Positions 16,756-25,106 are shown, numbered from the stretch's first letter. The stretch is 64,000 bases of DNA from Luteimonas gilva (GCF_005239095.1 NZ_SZUA01000001.1:1159049-1223048); one strand, 5' to 3'. The notes: generated by a model from the letters alone, not told the origin. Numbers and translations are program-made.

Positions 16756-17664
16756 GTGAAGCCGCGACTGCGCCCCCTGCCGTTGGCCACGACGCTCGCA
16801 GCGCTGCTCGCGCTGGGCGCCTGCTCGCGCCCGCAGCAGCCGTTCGCGCAGCTGTCCGGACTATTGCTCGATTCCCAGCTCGACGAGGTCAGCGGCCTGG
16901 CCGCGTCGCGCCGCCACGGCGACGCGTTGTGGCTGCTGGACGACGGCGGCAATCCGGCCCGCCTGTTCGCGGTCAGCAAGCGCGGGCGCAAGCTGGCGAC
17001 GCTATCGGTGGAAGGCGTGGTCAAGACCGATTGGGAAGACTTGGCGGCATTCGAATTGGACGGCCGCCGCTACCTGCTGATCGCCGATACGGGCGACAAC
17101 GGCGGCTTGCGCAAAACGCTGCAGTTGCATGTGGTCGAAGAGCCCGAGCGGATCGCCGACGGCGCGGTGCGGCCGGCCTGGTCCATCGCGTTCCGCTGGC
17201 CGGACGGCCCGCGCGATTGCGAGGCGGTGGCGGTGGATGCGGCCCGCAACCAAGTGCTGCTGATCAGCAAGAAAAGGCAACCGCCGGAATTGTTCGCGCT
17301 GCGATTGCGGCCCGGACCGGAAAAAATGCAGACCGCCGCCCTGCTCGGCCATCTGGCGGGCGTGCCGCAAGCCAGCGCAGAAGAGTTGCGCGAGAACGAA
17401 ACGCTGGCGCGTCGGCGCAACCAAGTCACCGCAGCCGCGCTATCGCCCGACGGCAAGACCTTGGCGGTGATGACCTACAACGACCTGCTGCTTTATTCGC
17501 ATCGCGGCGATGAAACCTGGGCGCGCAGCGTCGCTCGGCGCCCGCGCCGTCACGAGCTGCCCTGGTTGCCGCAGGCCGAAGCCCTGGACTGGGCCCAGAA
17601 CGGGCGCAACCTGTTCGCCACCGGCGAGTTCTCGCCTGCCCCGCTGCTCTATCTCAGCCCGTAG
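16756..17664 (+). CDS. Hypothetical lipoprotein, beta-propeller-like
   Basis: A 302-residue protein with lipobox LLALGACS (Cys23). The body has repeated strand-turn units such as LDEVSGLAASRRHGDALWLL, DWEDLAAFELDGRRYLLIAD, RDCEAVAVDAARNQVLLIS and VTAAALSPDGKTLAVMTYND. This suggests a beta-propeller of the phytase-like or SdiA-regulated type; that is inference. Start is GTG 16756. The TAG stop lies in a GTAG element at 17661. Function unknown. Confidence 0.75.
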   Translation: MKPRLRPLPLATTLAALLALGACSRPQQPFAQLSGLLLDSQLDEVSGLAASRRHGDALWLLDDGGNPARLFAVSKRGRKLATLSVEGVVKTDWEDLAAFELDGRRYLLIADTGDNGGLRKTLQLHVVEEPERIADGAVRPAWSIAFRWPDGPRDCEAVAVDAARNQVLLISKKRQPPELFALRLRPGPEKMQTAALLGHLAGVPQASAEELRENETLARRRNQVTAAALSPDGKTLAVMTYNDLLLYSHRGDETWARSVARRPRRHELPWLPQAEALDWAQNGRNLFATGEFSPAPLLYLSP

Positions 17665-17686
17665 CCCGGGTCGAGCGAAGCGCTAC
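17661..17686. repeat. Single GTAG element (GTAGCCCGGG type)
   Basis: A 26-base element that begins GTAGCCCGGGTCGAGCG and ends GCTAC. The TAG stop of the upstream lipoprotein gene is bases 2-4 of the element. It is related to the elements at 37454 and 39360. Confidence 0.75.
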
Positions 17687-17749
17687 CGCGCCGCCGAGAT
17701 ATGCATCCCCAAGCTACTCAGCGCGCCGCCACGCGTGCGGAAGGCAACT

Positions 17750-17830
17750 CAATTGCGCTCAATTAATTGATTTAATTGGATATTTATAGACATCTTGCGC
17801 GTCTGATATCAATTTGATATCAATATCTCA
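17750..17830 (+). promoter_or_regulatory. AT-rich control region with tandem GATATC palindromes
   Basis: An unusually AT-rich stretch for this genome. It holds repeats of AATTGA/TCAATT (17755-17780) and two adjacent palindromes, TGATATCAAT (17804-17813) and TTGATATCAAT (17814-17824), ending 38 bases before the SPFH gene. The tandem symmetric sites look like an operator. The ribbon-helix-helix protein encoded two genes downstream is the obvious candidate binder; that link is inference. Confidence 0.5.
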
Positions 17831-17862
17831 CGGCCATCCGGCCGCACCGCCGAGAACGCGTC

Positions 17863-18726
17863 ATGAAAGAGAACCCGATCCGCTCCTCCGCTGGCATCCC
17901 GGTCCTGCTGGGCCTGCTCGCCGTCATCCTGTTCTGCGGTTGGCTGATATTCCATGGCGCGTCGACGCAGCAGCCGCTGTTCGCCGTGCTCGGCATCGCC
18001 CTCGGCATCGTCGCCGTGTTCTGCCAATTCGGCCTGTACATGGTCGAGCCCAATCAGGCCGCGGTGCTGAGCCTGTTCGGCAAGTACATCGGCACGGTCA
18101 AGGAAAACGGCCTGCGCTGGAACAACCCCTTCTACGGCAAGAAGAAGGTCAGCCAGCGCGTGCGCAACTTCGAAAGCGGCAAGCTCAAGGTCAACGAACT
18201 GGACGGCAGTCCCATCGAGATCGCCGCGGTCATCGTCTGGCAGGTCGTCGATTCGGCCGAAGCCGTGTACAACGTCGACGACTACGAAAGCTTCGTCCAC
18301 ATCCAATCCGAATCCGCGCTGCGCACGATGGCGACCAGCTATCCCTACGACCAGCACGAGGAAGGCCAAATCGCCCTGCGCAGCCACGCGGCCGAGATTT
18401 CGCTGCATCTGAAGAACGAACTGGCCGAGCGCCTGGCCGACGCCGGCGTGCAGGTCCTGGATGCGCGCATCAGCCACCTCGCCTACGCGCCCGAAATCGC
18501 GCAGGCGATGCTGCAGCGCCAGCAGGCGAACGCGATCATCGCCGCGCGCACCCGGATCGTGGCCGGCGCGGTCGGCATGGTCGAGATGGCACTGGCCGAG
18601 CTGCAAAAGAACGGCGTGGTGCATCTGGACGAAGAGCGCAAAGCGCAGATGGTCAGCAACTTGCTGGTGGTGCTGTGCGGCGAACGCGCCACGCAACCCA
18701 TCGTCAACGCCGGCACGTTGTATTAA
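17863..18726 (+). CDS. SPFH (band 7/stomatin) domain membrane protein
   Basis: A 287-residue protein with two N-terminal transmembrane helices (about 13-30, [18 protein letters not shown], and 40-58, [20 protein letters not shown]) followed by an SPFH domain: [76 protein letters not shown]. Family members form oligomeric membrane scaffolds that organise microdomains and proteases. It is first gene of a tight operon with an RHH regulator, a CPBP protease and an M15 peptidase. Confidence 0.93.
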   Translation: MKENPIRSSAGIPVLLGLLAVILFCGWLIFHGASTQQPLFAVLGIALGIVAVFCQFGLYMVEPNQAAVLSLFGKYIGTVKENGLRWNNPFYGKKKVSQRVRNFESGKLKVNELDGSPIEIAAVIVWQVVDSAEAVYNVDDYESFVHIQSESALRTMATSYPYDQHEEGQIALRSHAAEISLHLKNELAERLADAGVQVLDARISHLAYAPEIAQAMLQRQQANAIIAARTRIVAGAVGMVEMALAELQKNGVVHLDEERKAQMVSNLLVVLCGERATQPIVNAGTLY

Positions 18727-18733
18727 GCGCGAC

Positions 18734-18919
18734 GTGGCCGACAAGAAAGCCTATCCGCTGCGCATCAACGCCGACGTGCTGGCCGCGGCGCAGCGCTGGG
18801 CCGACGATGAATTGCGCAGCTTGAACGCGCAGATCGAATACGTGCTGCGCGAGTCGTTGCGCAAGGCGGGCCGCCTGCCGAAGGCGCAAAGCGACGAAAA
18901 TCCGGAGAGCGAACCATGA
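18734..18919 (+). CDS. Arc-type ribbon-helix-helix DNA-binding protein
   Basis: A 61-residue protein from a GTG start: [20 protein letters not shown], then [20 protein letters not shown]. This is the strand-helix-helix pattern of the Arc/MetJ fold. A short acidic tail follows. It would bind DNA as a dimer of dimers. It starts 8 bases after the SPFH gene, and its stop overlaps the DUF4177 start (ATGA). It may autoregulate the operon through the tandem palindromes upstream; that is inference. Confidence 0.85.
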   Translation: MADKKAYPLRINADVLAAAQRWADDELRSLNAQIEYVLRESLRKAGRLPKAQSDENPESEP

Positions 18920-19092
18920 GCCGACGCTGGAAATATTTGACCGTGGAGGTAAGCGCTTCCTGGACCGGCGCGCTGAAGCCGCAAAAGATGCAGGAAGAAT
19001 TGGACAAACACGGCGCGCAGGGCTGGGAACTGGTCAACATCGTCGTTTCGACCGGTCACCCCGCGGTACTGGTGTTCAAGAAAGAAATCTGA
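18916..19092 (+). CDS. DUF4177 family small protein
   Basis: A 58-residue soluble protein. The first strand is [10 protein letters not shown], the helix holds [19 protein letters not shown], and the final strand is AVLVFKKEI. This is the DUF4177 pattern, with the GWELV core. Function unknown. It overlaps the RHH gene by four bases. Confidence 0.8.
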   Translation: MSRRWKYLTVEVSASWTGALKPQKMQEELDKHGAQGWELVNIVVSTGHPAVLVFKKEI

Positions 19093-19115
19093 AACCCACT
19101 CCGGAGGAGATCGCC

Positions 19116-19238
19116 ATGCTGCACATCGTCCGTTTGGTCGAACGCCGCTTCCCGCAACATGCCGGACGCGTCGCGCCGCTGTTCATGGTGTTGTCGCTGC
19201 TCGCTCTGCTCGTCGGCGCGGGGCTGCGCCTGGCGTGA
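19116..19238 (+). CDS. 40-residue single-span membrane protein
   Basis: Begins MLHIVRLVERRFPQHAGRVA and has one helix (APLFMVLSLLALLVGAGLRL) to the C-terminus. A strong GGAGGAG ribosome binding site precedes the ATG. The stop overlaps the GTG start of the CPBP gene (GTGA). It may be a small accessory subunit of the SPFH or CPBP proteins; that is inference. Confidence 0.6.
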   Translation: MLHIVRLVERRFPQHAGRVAPLFMVLSLLALLVGAGLRLA

Positions 19239-20068
19239 ACAGCCGCGTTGTCCCTGCCGACAAAGCCGGATCCGCGGCGCCCCTTATCCCGCTCAAGCCG
19301 GATATGAAGCTCGCCGCGATCTGGGGCACGGCTGCGGGCATCGCCGCTGCGGCGTTGATTCCTTACGTCGCGCAATTGATGCCGGAAAAATTCGCCCGCT
19401 TGCCGGTATCGCTACCGGTGGTAGCCATCGCTCAAGGCGCGCAAGCGCTGGTGCTGATCGGCTTGATGGCCTTGCTCGGCTTGCGCATGGGCCATCGCGT
19501 CGGACTCGGCAGTCCTCTCCTCCACGGCTGGATCAATCTTCGGCGCAAGCCCAACTGGCGCGCGCTGCGGCCGCTGCAGGCGATCCTGATCGGCGTGGCC
19601 GCGGCCGTCCTCGTGGTCGCCGCGTCCGCGTTCCTCGATCCGATGCTGCCGAAGATGCTGCATCCTCCAGCGAAAGCCGGCGCCGCGGCGTCCGCGCTGA
19701 ACGGCTTCCTGGCCTCGTTCTACGGCGGTATCGCCGAGGAATTGCAGTTGCGTTTGTTCTTGATGACGCTGCTGGTGTGGCTTGTCGCGAAATTGCGCAA
19801 GACGGCGCCGTCCGACCCGGTCTATTGGGCCGCGATCGTCGCCGCCGCGCTCTTGTTCGGCGCCGGGCATCTGCCCGCTGCGCACCAAGTTTGGGGCCTG
19901 GACGCCATCGTGGTGTTCCGCACCGTCGTATTGAACGCCCTCGCCGGCCTGGCGTTCGGCTGGGTGTATTGGAAGCGCGGCTTGGAGATGGCGGTGCTGG
20001 CGCATTTCAGCGCCGATATCATCCTGCACGTGCTGGCGCCGCTGGTCCATTCGGGAGCCGTCGCATGA
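19235..20068 (+). CDS. CPBP family intramembrane protease
   Basis: A 277-residue polytopic protein of the CPBP/ABI (Rce1-like) family. The catalytic motifs are present: EExxxR as EELQLR, FxxxH as FGAGH, and HFSAD near the C-terminus. About seven helices. Prokaryotic members are involved in peptide processing, immunity and stress, but the substrate here is unknown. The GTG start overlaps the previous stop. A later ATG at 19304 would remove 23 polar residues. Confidence 0.9.
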   Translation: MNSRVVPADKAGSAAPLIPLKPDMKLAAIWGTAAGIAAAALIPYVAQLMPEKFARLPVSLPVVAIAQGAQALVLIGLMALLGLRMGHRVGLGSPLLHGWINLRRKPNWRALRPLQAILIGVAAAVLVVAASAFLDPMLPKMLHPPAKAGAAASALNGFLASFYGGIAEELQLRLFLMTLLVWLVAKLRKTAPSDPVYWAAIVAAALLFGAGHLPAAHQVWGLDAIVVFRTVVLNALAGLAFGWVYWKRGLEMAVLAHFSADIILHVLAPLVHSGAVA

Positions 20069-20589
20069 GCCAGGAATTCGCGATCCGCCCGGTGAGCCCT
20101 TATGCGTTTGCGCTGCCGGGCTTAGCGCTAGTCGCGGCGGCGGCCGGCGTGATCGTCGTCATGTACCGCGGCGATCCGAAAGTAGCCTGGGTGTTCCCCA
20201 TCATGCTGCTGTCCGCGGGCTTGATCACCTCCATCTTGCGGCGCAGGCGCGTGAGCTTGGAAGACGGCGTGTTGACCGTCGCCGCCGGTTTCAATACCCG
20301 CAGGGTCGGCATCGGCGAAATCGACGTGGACGGCGCCCGCATCGTGGATCTGGCCGAACACACAAGCCTGAAACCCGCACTCAAGGTGATGGGCAGCAGC
20401 CTGCCTGGCTACAACGCCGGCCATTTCCGTCTGCGCGATCGCAGCAAAGCCTTCCTCTTGCTCAGCAGTCGTTCGCGGGTGCTGGTGTTGCCGGAGAAAA
20501 ACGGCGCCAAGCTCCTGTTGAGCCTGGAACGGCCGCAAGCCTTGCTGGATGCGCTGCAACGCGTGGCGGAACGGCGCCCCGCCCGCTAA
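20065..20589 (+). CDS. Membrane protein with PH-like cytoplasmic domain
   Basis: A 174-residue protein with two N-terminal helices (about 11-33, YAFALPGLALVAAAAGVIVV, and 42-58, VFPIMLLSAGLITSIL), then a beta-rich domain with LEDGVLTVAAGFNTRRVGIG, LPGYNAGHFRLRDRSKAFLL and SRVLVLPEKNG. This resembles bacterial PH-like (bPH) domains. Function unknown. It overlaps the CPBP gene by four bases. Confidence 0.7.
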   Translation: MSQEFAIRPVSPYAFALPGLALVAAAAGVIVVMYRGDPKVAWVFPIMLLSAGLITSILRRRRVSLEDGVLTVAAGFNTRRVGIGEIDVDGARIVDLAEHTSLKPALKVMGSSLPGYNAGHFRLRDRSKAFLLLSSRSRVLVLPEKNGAKLLLSLERPQALLDALQRVAERRPAR

Positions 20590-20592
20590 TCT
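20587..20592 (+). promoter_or_regulatory. Candidate -10 element of the M15 peptidase gene
   Basis: TAATCT, overlapping the upstream stop codon and ending 6 bases before the ATG. This is the same leaderless spacing as at bpt and the Lrp gene, and suggests the peptidase can be transcribed separately from the SPFH operon. Confidence 0.35.
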
Positions 20593-20598
20593 GCGCGG

Positions 20599-21396
20599 AT
20601 GCGCACCGCCCGCCGATCGCTGATCAATACGCCGGACATCGAAATCTGGCCCGCAGGCCTGCTGCGCGCGCGCGCCAATCGCGACGCGCGCGCCCTCGCC
20701 CGCGCCGAGCACGTGCTGCGGCGCAAACGCGACGGCCGCTACCTGGCGGCGGATTTGCCCGAAGGCCTGCTGCCGCTGGTGCAGGGCTTGATGCGCGAGC
20801 CCGGCATCGACGAGGCATTGGATGCGCTCGACGCGATCGCCGAACGCCGCCGCTCCGGCTTGGACGTGATCGGCGAATTGCCGTTAGCGCGGCTGATCGA
20901 ACGCCTCGAATCGCTGGGTCTGGACGAAAGCTACGGCGAACGCACCGGCCTGCCCTTGGTTGCGGAACCGGACCAGCTGGCGTTGGCGGGATTCGATCGC
21001 TACCGCAGACCTTTGTGGCTGCGCCCGCTGGCCGCACGCCGCTGGAACGCGATGTGCGAAGCGGCGAGCCGCGACGGCATCGTGCTGGAAGCGATCTCCG
21101 GTTATCGCAGCCACGATTACCAACTCGGCATCTTCGAGCGCAAGCTCGCGCGCGGACAGACCGTCGACGAAATCATCCGCGTCAATGCCGCCCCCGGCTA
21201 TTCCGAGCACCATTCCGGCCTCGCCTTGGACATCGGCGCGCCGGACGAGCCGCCGGCCGAAGAATCGTTCGAAAACACCGCCGCGTTCGCCTGGCTCGCC
21301 GCCCGCGCGGGCACACACGGCTTCGCGATGAGCTATCCCCGCAACAATCCGCACGGCATCGTTTACGAGCCGTGGCATTGGCGCTGCATCTTGTAG
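20599..21396 (+). CDS. M15 family D-alanyl-D-alanine carboxypeptidase (VanY-like)
   Basis: A 265-residue protein with a C-terminal M15B zinc peptidase domain: RPLAARRWNAMCEAASRDGI, LEAISGYRSHDYQ, the ligand segment SEHHSGLALDIG (SxHxxGxAxD) and EPWHW with the third ligand. Such enzymes trim D-Ala from peptidoglycan stems. The N-terminal 120 residues are charged and helical with no clear signal peptide, which is odd for a cell-wall enzyme and suggests a cytoplasmic precursor target or unrecognised export. It is the last gene of the SPFH cluster. Confidence 0.85.
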   Translation: MRTARRSLINTPDIEIWPAGLLRARANRDARALARAEHVLRRKRDGRYLAADLPEGLLPLVQGLMREPGIDEALDALDAIAERRRSGLDVIGELPLARLIERLESLGLDESYGERTGLPLVAEPDQLALAGFDRYRRPLWLRPLAARRWNAMCEAASRDGIVLEAISGYRSHDYQLGIFERKLARGQTVDEIIRVNAAPGYSEHHSGLALDIGAPDEPPAEESFENTAAFAWLAARAGTHGFAMSYPRNNPHGIVYEPWHWRCIL

Positions 21397-21496
21397 CGAC
21401 CGCCCTGAGCTGCGACCGCTAGCTGCGGGAATCCGTAGCTGGCCACCTTTTTCGTCGCCTCACGTCCTTTCCAGCACTCATCGGCGGGGTGCGGAC

Positions 21497-23269
21497 ATGA
21501 AAGAATCAGCCAGCTTGGAATCCTGGTCGGGCGCCATCGATTTGCGCGCCCTGCGTCGCCGGTTTCCGGCGCCTACCTACGTGCTAGACGAGCGCCGGCT
21601 CCGCGACAATTTGAACGCTTGGGCCGGCGTCGTGGGCGACGCCGGGAACGTGTGCTATCCGGTGAAAGCCAACCCTTCGCCGGTCGTGCTGGAACTGCTC
21701 GCCGGTTGGGGAGCCCGCGCCGAATGCGCGTCCGGCGCCGAGATCCGGCTCGCGCGTCTGGCGGGCTTCCCATCGGACAAGATTCTCTACGGCACTCCCG
21801 CCCCGGACCTCGTCGCAGCCTGCGAACTGTTCGCGCAGGGCGGAACCGTCATCGCGGACTCCATCGAGTTCCTGCGCAAACTCGACGAGCATTTGCCTTG
21901 CGGCCCGCGCTCCGAAAGAGGCCGAGTGCTGCTTCGCGTCAACCCTTCCAAGCCGATCGCATACCAGGATAAAAAGGATTGGCAGGACTTGACCGCCCAC
22001 GCCGAGCAAACAGGCAAATTCGGCGTGCCCGCCGAAGAGGTGGTCGAAGCGCTTTCACTCTGCAGACGCATTCGCGTCTCGGGGTTGCATACGCACGTGG
22101 GCACGCAAATGGACCATGTGGAGCCGTACGTCGCGACGATGTCGCGGCTAACGGAACTAGCGGAAGACATCGGCCGCCGCACTCGGCACCGCGTCGAGAT
22201 CCTGGATCTGGGCGGAGGGCTGGGCATTCCTTTCACGCCGCACGACCGGTTCCCGAGTATCGAAGCACTGGGCCGCGCCATCCGGCCCGGTTTCGCGCAC
22301 GGTACGAGCTATTGGGTCGAACCCGGGCACGCGCTGATCGGCGACGCCGTCGGACTGCTGGCGGGCATCGTTGCCAAGAAGTGCGTGCGCGGGCGCCGTT
22401 GGGCGATCGCGGATGTCGGCACGGACCAACTCGCCAAAATCACGCTGCTCAAATGGTGGCACCAGGTGCGCGGACCCAACGGCGCGCCGTTGCCGATGGA
22501 AGGCGACGGCTCGCTAGGAGGGCCATTGTGCTTTTCTGGCGACATCTTGCTGCCCCATACGGATGTTTCCTCGCTTGAGGTCGGGGATCCGATCTTCATA
22601 CAACACACCGGCGCGTATTGCGCCGCGCTCGGCAACGGTTTCAACGGCCGCAGCTACGGAGGCATGGCTTTGCGCCGATGCGACGGCGAAATCGTGGCGG
22701 CCGCCAACGCGGAGAAAGAGGTCACCCAAGCCCCGCTCTCGACCCACGTGTGGGGAGCATCGAAAAAAGATTGGAAGGCTCCGGAATCCATCGACCTGGC
22801 TCGCGTCGACCGCCTGAGCAGCGCGGCCTTGAGAACGGGGATGAAAGACGATCGCTACGAATTCTCGTCGGCGGCCCGGCTGAGCGAGTCGTCCTTCGCG
22901 TTCGAAGTGGACGTCGATTCCGGAATTCCGTTCGTCACCATGCCTTTGCTGGTCCGCATCGCGGGGGACGCCAGCATCATCGCCGGTCTGATCGCGTTGG
23001 CGCAGGACGAAAAGCGCTTCCCGATTTGGGGGTGCAACCTCAGGCTCGATATGCCTGAAAACTTGCCATGCCAGGCGAAATTGTGTTTGCGGATCGATTT
23101 GTCGGCCGTGGCGAACCGGCGGAACGAATGCGAAAAACGGGTTATGGCTCGATTCGCCGTCGACGGAACGAAGGTCAGTGGCGCCTTCGACCTGAAATTC
23201 GAGATGGCGCCGGCCGATCTTGCCGAGGAAGCCGAAGGCGCCGCCATGCCAGAGGCAGCGGAAGCGTGA
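21497..23269 (+). CDS. Fold-type III PLP decarboxylase with extra C-terminal domain
   Basis: A 590-residue protein. Residues 1-440 form an alanine-racemase-fold barrel plus beta domain of the ornithine/diaminopimelate/BtrK decarboxylase type: YPVKANPSP with PLP Lys, GLHTHVGTQ, ILDLGGGLGIPF, EPGHALIGDAVGLLAGIV, FSGDILLPHTD and HTGAYCAAL. Residues 455-570 are an added domain (SESSFAFEVDVDSGIP, MPLLVRIAGDASIIAGLIAL, CNLRLDMPENLPCQAKLCLR) that looks hotdog-like; that part is inference. The tail is acidic and Ala-rich. Codon use is somewhat richer in A/T than the neighbours. The substrate may be carrier- or CoA-bound. Confidence 0.85.
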   Translation: MKESASLESWSGAIDLRALRRRFPAPTYVLDERRLRDNLNAWAGVVGDAGNVCYPVKANPSPVVLELLAGWGARAECASGAEIRLARLAGFPSDKILYGTPAPDLVAACELFAQGGTVIADSIEFLRKLDEHLPCGPRSERGRVLLRVNPSKPIAYQDKKDWQDLTAHAEQTGKFGVPAEEVVEALSLCRRIRVSGLHTHVGTQMDHVEPYVATMSRLTELAEDIGRRTRHRVEILDLGGGLGIPFTPHDRFPSIEALGRAIRPGFAHGTSYWVEPGHALIGDAVGLLAGIVAKKCVRGRRWAIADVGTDQLAKITLLKWWHQVRGPNGAPLPMEGDGSLGGPLCFSGDILLPHTDVSSLEVGDPIFIQHTGAYCAALGNGFNGRSYGGMALRRCDGEIVAAANAEKEVTQAPLSTHVWGASKKDWKAPESIDLARVDRLSSAALRTGMKDDRYEFSSAARLSESSFAFEVDVDSGIPFVTMPLLVRIAGDASIIAGLIALAQDEKRFPIWGCNLRLDMPENLPCQAKLCLRIDLSAVANRRNECEKRVMARFAVDGTKVSGAFDLKFEMAPADLAEEAEGAAMPEAAEA

Positions 23270-23362
23270 GGGATCGACAGCCCTCGCCGGAAGCCGGAGA
23301 AGCCTGGCCGTAGCGCAGCCGGCTTTCCGTCTATGTTCGTAACTCGAACGCAGGACGCTGCC

Positions 23363-23701
23363 ATGGTCTGCGAACACCTGTCCGGCGTGGAGACCGCGCT
23401 GGTCCAACGCGGCATCGGCGTGACCTTTCGCGGGCGATCCTGGTCGAAACGCAGCCGCGAATGGGTGTATTTCAATGCCTATCTGGATATCGCGCGCATA
23501 CGAAAAGTTTTTCCGTTGCCGGCATGCGTCCACGATTGCGCGCGGCTGGACGATCGAGAGCGCGGACTCTACTGCGAAGTATGCCGAGACGCGCTGATCG
23601 GCCTGCCGAGGCGGCTTGCCGGCAAACCTTCGTTTCCGGACGGCGGCGACGGCGATAGCCCCGTTAAGCCGCTCGGATCGGGCCACGAAAAAAAGAGATG
23701 A
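23363..23701 (+). CDS. Small Cys-containing hypothetical protein
   Basis: A 112-residue protein from MVCEHLSGVETALVQRGIGV. It continues GRSWSKRSREWVYFNAYLDI, then a cluster CVHDC and YCEVC that could bind a metal, and a polar tail. No family recognised. An alternative upstream start at 23333 adds ten residues. It lies 93 bases after the decarboxylase gene and 28 before a small membrane protein. Confidence 0.6.
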   Translation: MVCEHLSGVETALVQRGIGVTFRGRSWSKRSREWVYFNAYLDIARIRKVFPLPACVHDCARLDDRERGLYCEVCRDALIGLPRRLAGKPSFPDGGDGDSPVKPLGSGHEKKR

Positions 23702-23729
23702 GCGTCGCTATGCGGCGCAAGGTGGACAC

Positions 23730-23996
23730 ATGAGACATGCGGTGATGGTGCTGGTGGCTATCGAAGCCGTGCTGCTGGTACTCGGGGTGGCGAGGCTGAA
23801 GCTGGGCGGCGCCAGAAGCGATCTGGCCGGACAAGGCTTGGGTTATGCCTACGTCGCCATCGGCGTGGCGGCCGCCTTGTTGCTGATGGCGCCGGCGTTC
23901 GCGCTGGCCTATTTCAACAAACTGTTGTGGCTGGCATTGGGCTTGGTTGCGATCGCCGGATTCTTCGTATTGGCTGCCGTCGCGTCGAGCCTGTGA
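23730..23996 (+). CDS. Small hypothetical membrane protein (three helices)
   Basis: An 88-residue protein: helix 1 MRHAVMVLVAIEAVLLVLGV, helix 2 LGYAYVAIGVAAALLLMAPA, helix 3 LLWLALGLVAIAGFFVLAAV. No polar catalytic motif and no family recognised. It converges on the glycosylase gene, with 34 bases between stops. Confidence 0.6.
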   Translation: MRHAVMVLVAIEAVLLVLGVARLKLGGARSDLAGQGLGYAYVAIGVAAALLLMAPAFALAYFNKLLWLALGLVAIAGFFVLAAVASSL

Positions 23997-24030
23997 CGCA
24001 GCTCGAGCGGCGAACCGATATCGAACAGGA

Positions 24031-24705
24031 TCAATCCTGCGAACGTTTCGTCGGCGTTTTGGCCTGCACCGCCGCATCCGCGATCCGCCACAAATACATA
24101 CTGGCGTAGGTGCGGTACGGTCCCCAGCGTTCACCGCGTTCGATCAGTTCCTTCGGCGTCGGCATCTCGTCGAGCTTGTCGACTTTCTGCGCGCCTTTGC
24201 GGATGCCCAGATCGTCGACCGGCAGCACGTCCGGCCGGCCCAGCCGGAACATCAGCATCATTTCCACCGTCCAGCGGCCGATGCCGCGGATCGGCACCAG
24301 GGCGGCGACGATGTCGTCCTCGGCCATCGTCGACATCCGCTTCAGATCCGGGATTTCGCCGCGCGATTCGCGCAGCGCCAGGTCGCGCAGAGCGAGCGTT
24401 TTGTTGCCGGACACGCCGCAAGCGCGCAGCCCTGCGTCGTCGATGCGCGCCAACGTGTCGCAATGGAAACGGTCGCTGCCGATCGCCGTTTCGACCCGGC
24501 CGACGATCGTCGCTGCGGCCTTGCCGCTCAGCTGTTGGTACAGGATCGCGCGCGCCAGCGCATCGACCGGATCGAAGCGCTTGCGCCAGCGCGGATCGGC
24601 TTCGATCGGACCCAGCCGCTTCATCCAGGCGCCGAGCTTGCGGTCGCGCTTGCTCAGATGCTCGAACGCGGCTTGCGGATCGAATCCCCGGACGTGGCGC
24701 GGCAT
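24031..24705 (-). CDS. DNA-3-methyladenine glycosylase II family (AlkA-like)
   Basis: A 224-residue HhH-GPD glycosylase that removes alkylated bases from DNA. Visible elements are ARAILYQQLSGKAAATI, the helix-hairpin-helix VPIRGIGRWTVEMMLMF and catalytic Asp in LPVDDLGIRKG, followed by RWGPYRTYASMYLWRI. It is short, as in the yeast MAG1-like or single-domain AlkA group. It starts one base after the DUF423 stop, so the two form an operon. Confidence 0.93.
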   Translation of the reverse strand: MPRHVRGFDPQAAFEHLSKRDRKLGAWMKRLGPIEADPRWRKRFDPVDALARAILYQQLSGKAAATIVGRVETAIGSDRFHCDTLARIDDAGLRACGVSGNKTLALRDLALRESRGEIPDLKRMSTMAEDDIVAALVPIRGIGRWTVEMMLMFRLGRPDVLPVDDLGIRKGAQKVDKLDEMPTPKELIERGERWGPYRTYASMYLWRIADAAVQAKTPTKRSQD

Positions 24706-24706
24706 G

Positions 24707-25078
24707 TCATTTCCTCATCGCATCGATGGCGTACAGCACCCAACCGGCGATCAGCAGCGTGCCGCCCAACGGCGCCAAGGTCGTCGGCCATTGCGCCAGC
24801 ACTTTGAACACCAGGCTGCCGGAAAACAACAGCACGCCGAGCAGCAGCAGGGCCAATCCGGAACGGGCCAATCCGCGCGCAGCCGCCGGCGCCAGCGCCG
24901 CCAAAGCGACGCCGTGTCCGAAGGCGAAGAAGGCGGCGGTGTGCAATCGCGCCTGGTCTTCGCCTTGCGCGCCGTGCGCGGCGTAAGCGGACAGCGCGAC
25001 CGCGCAGGCGGCGAGCAAGGCGCCGCCGGCGGCGAGCCAAGAACGTCGGGGGCGAACGGCGGAGTTCGGGTCGGTCAT
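24707..25078 (-). CDS. DUF423 family membrane protein
   Basis: A 123-residue protein with four helices. The family hallmark is the first helix plus loop AVALSAYAAHGAQGEDQARL; the last helices are ALLLLGVLLFSGSLVFKVL and PLGGTLLIAGWVLYAI. Members such as YwdK are uncharacterised. ATG 25078 (MTDPNSAVRPRRSW) is preferred over an upstream in-frame start at 25111. Confidence 0.88.
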   Translation of the reverse strand: MTDPNSAVRPRRSWLAAGGALLAACAVALSAYAAHGAQGEDQARLHTAAFFAFGHGVALAALAPAAARGLARSGLALLLLGVLLFSGSLVFKVLAQWPTTLAPLGGTLLIAGWVLYAIDAMRK

Positions 25079-25106
25079 CGCTGCGGATATTTTCGGAGGC
25101 CGCAAA

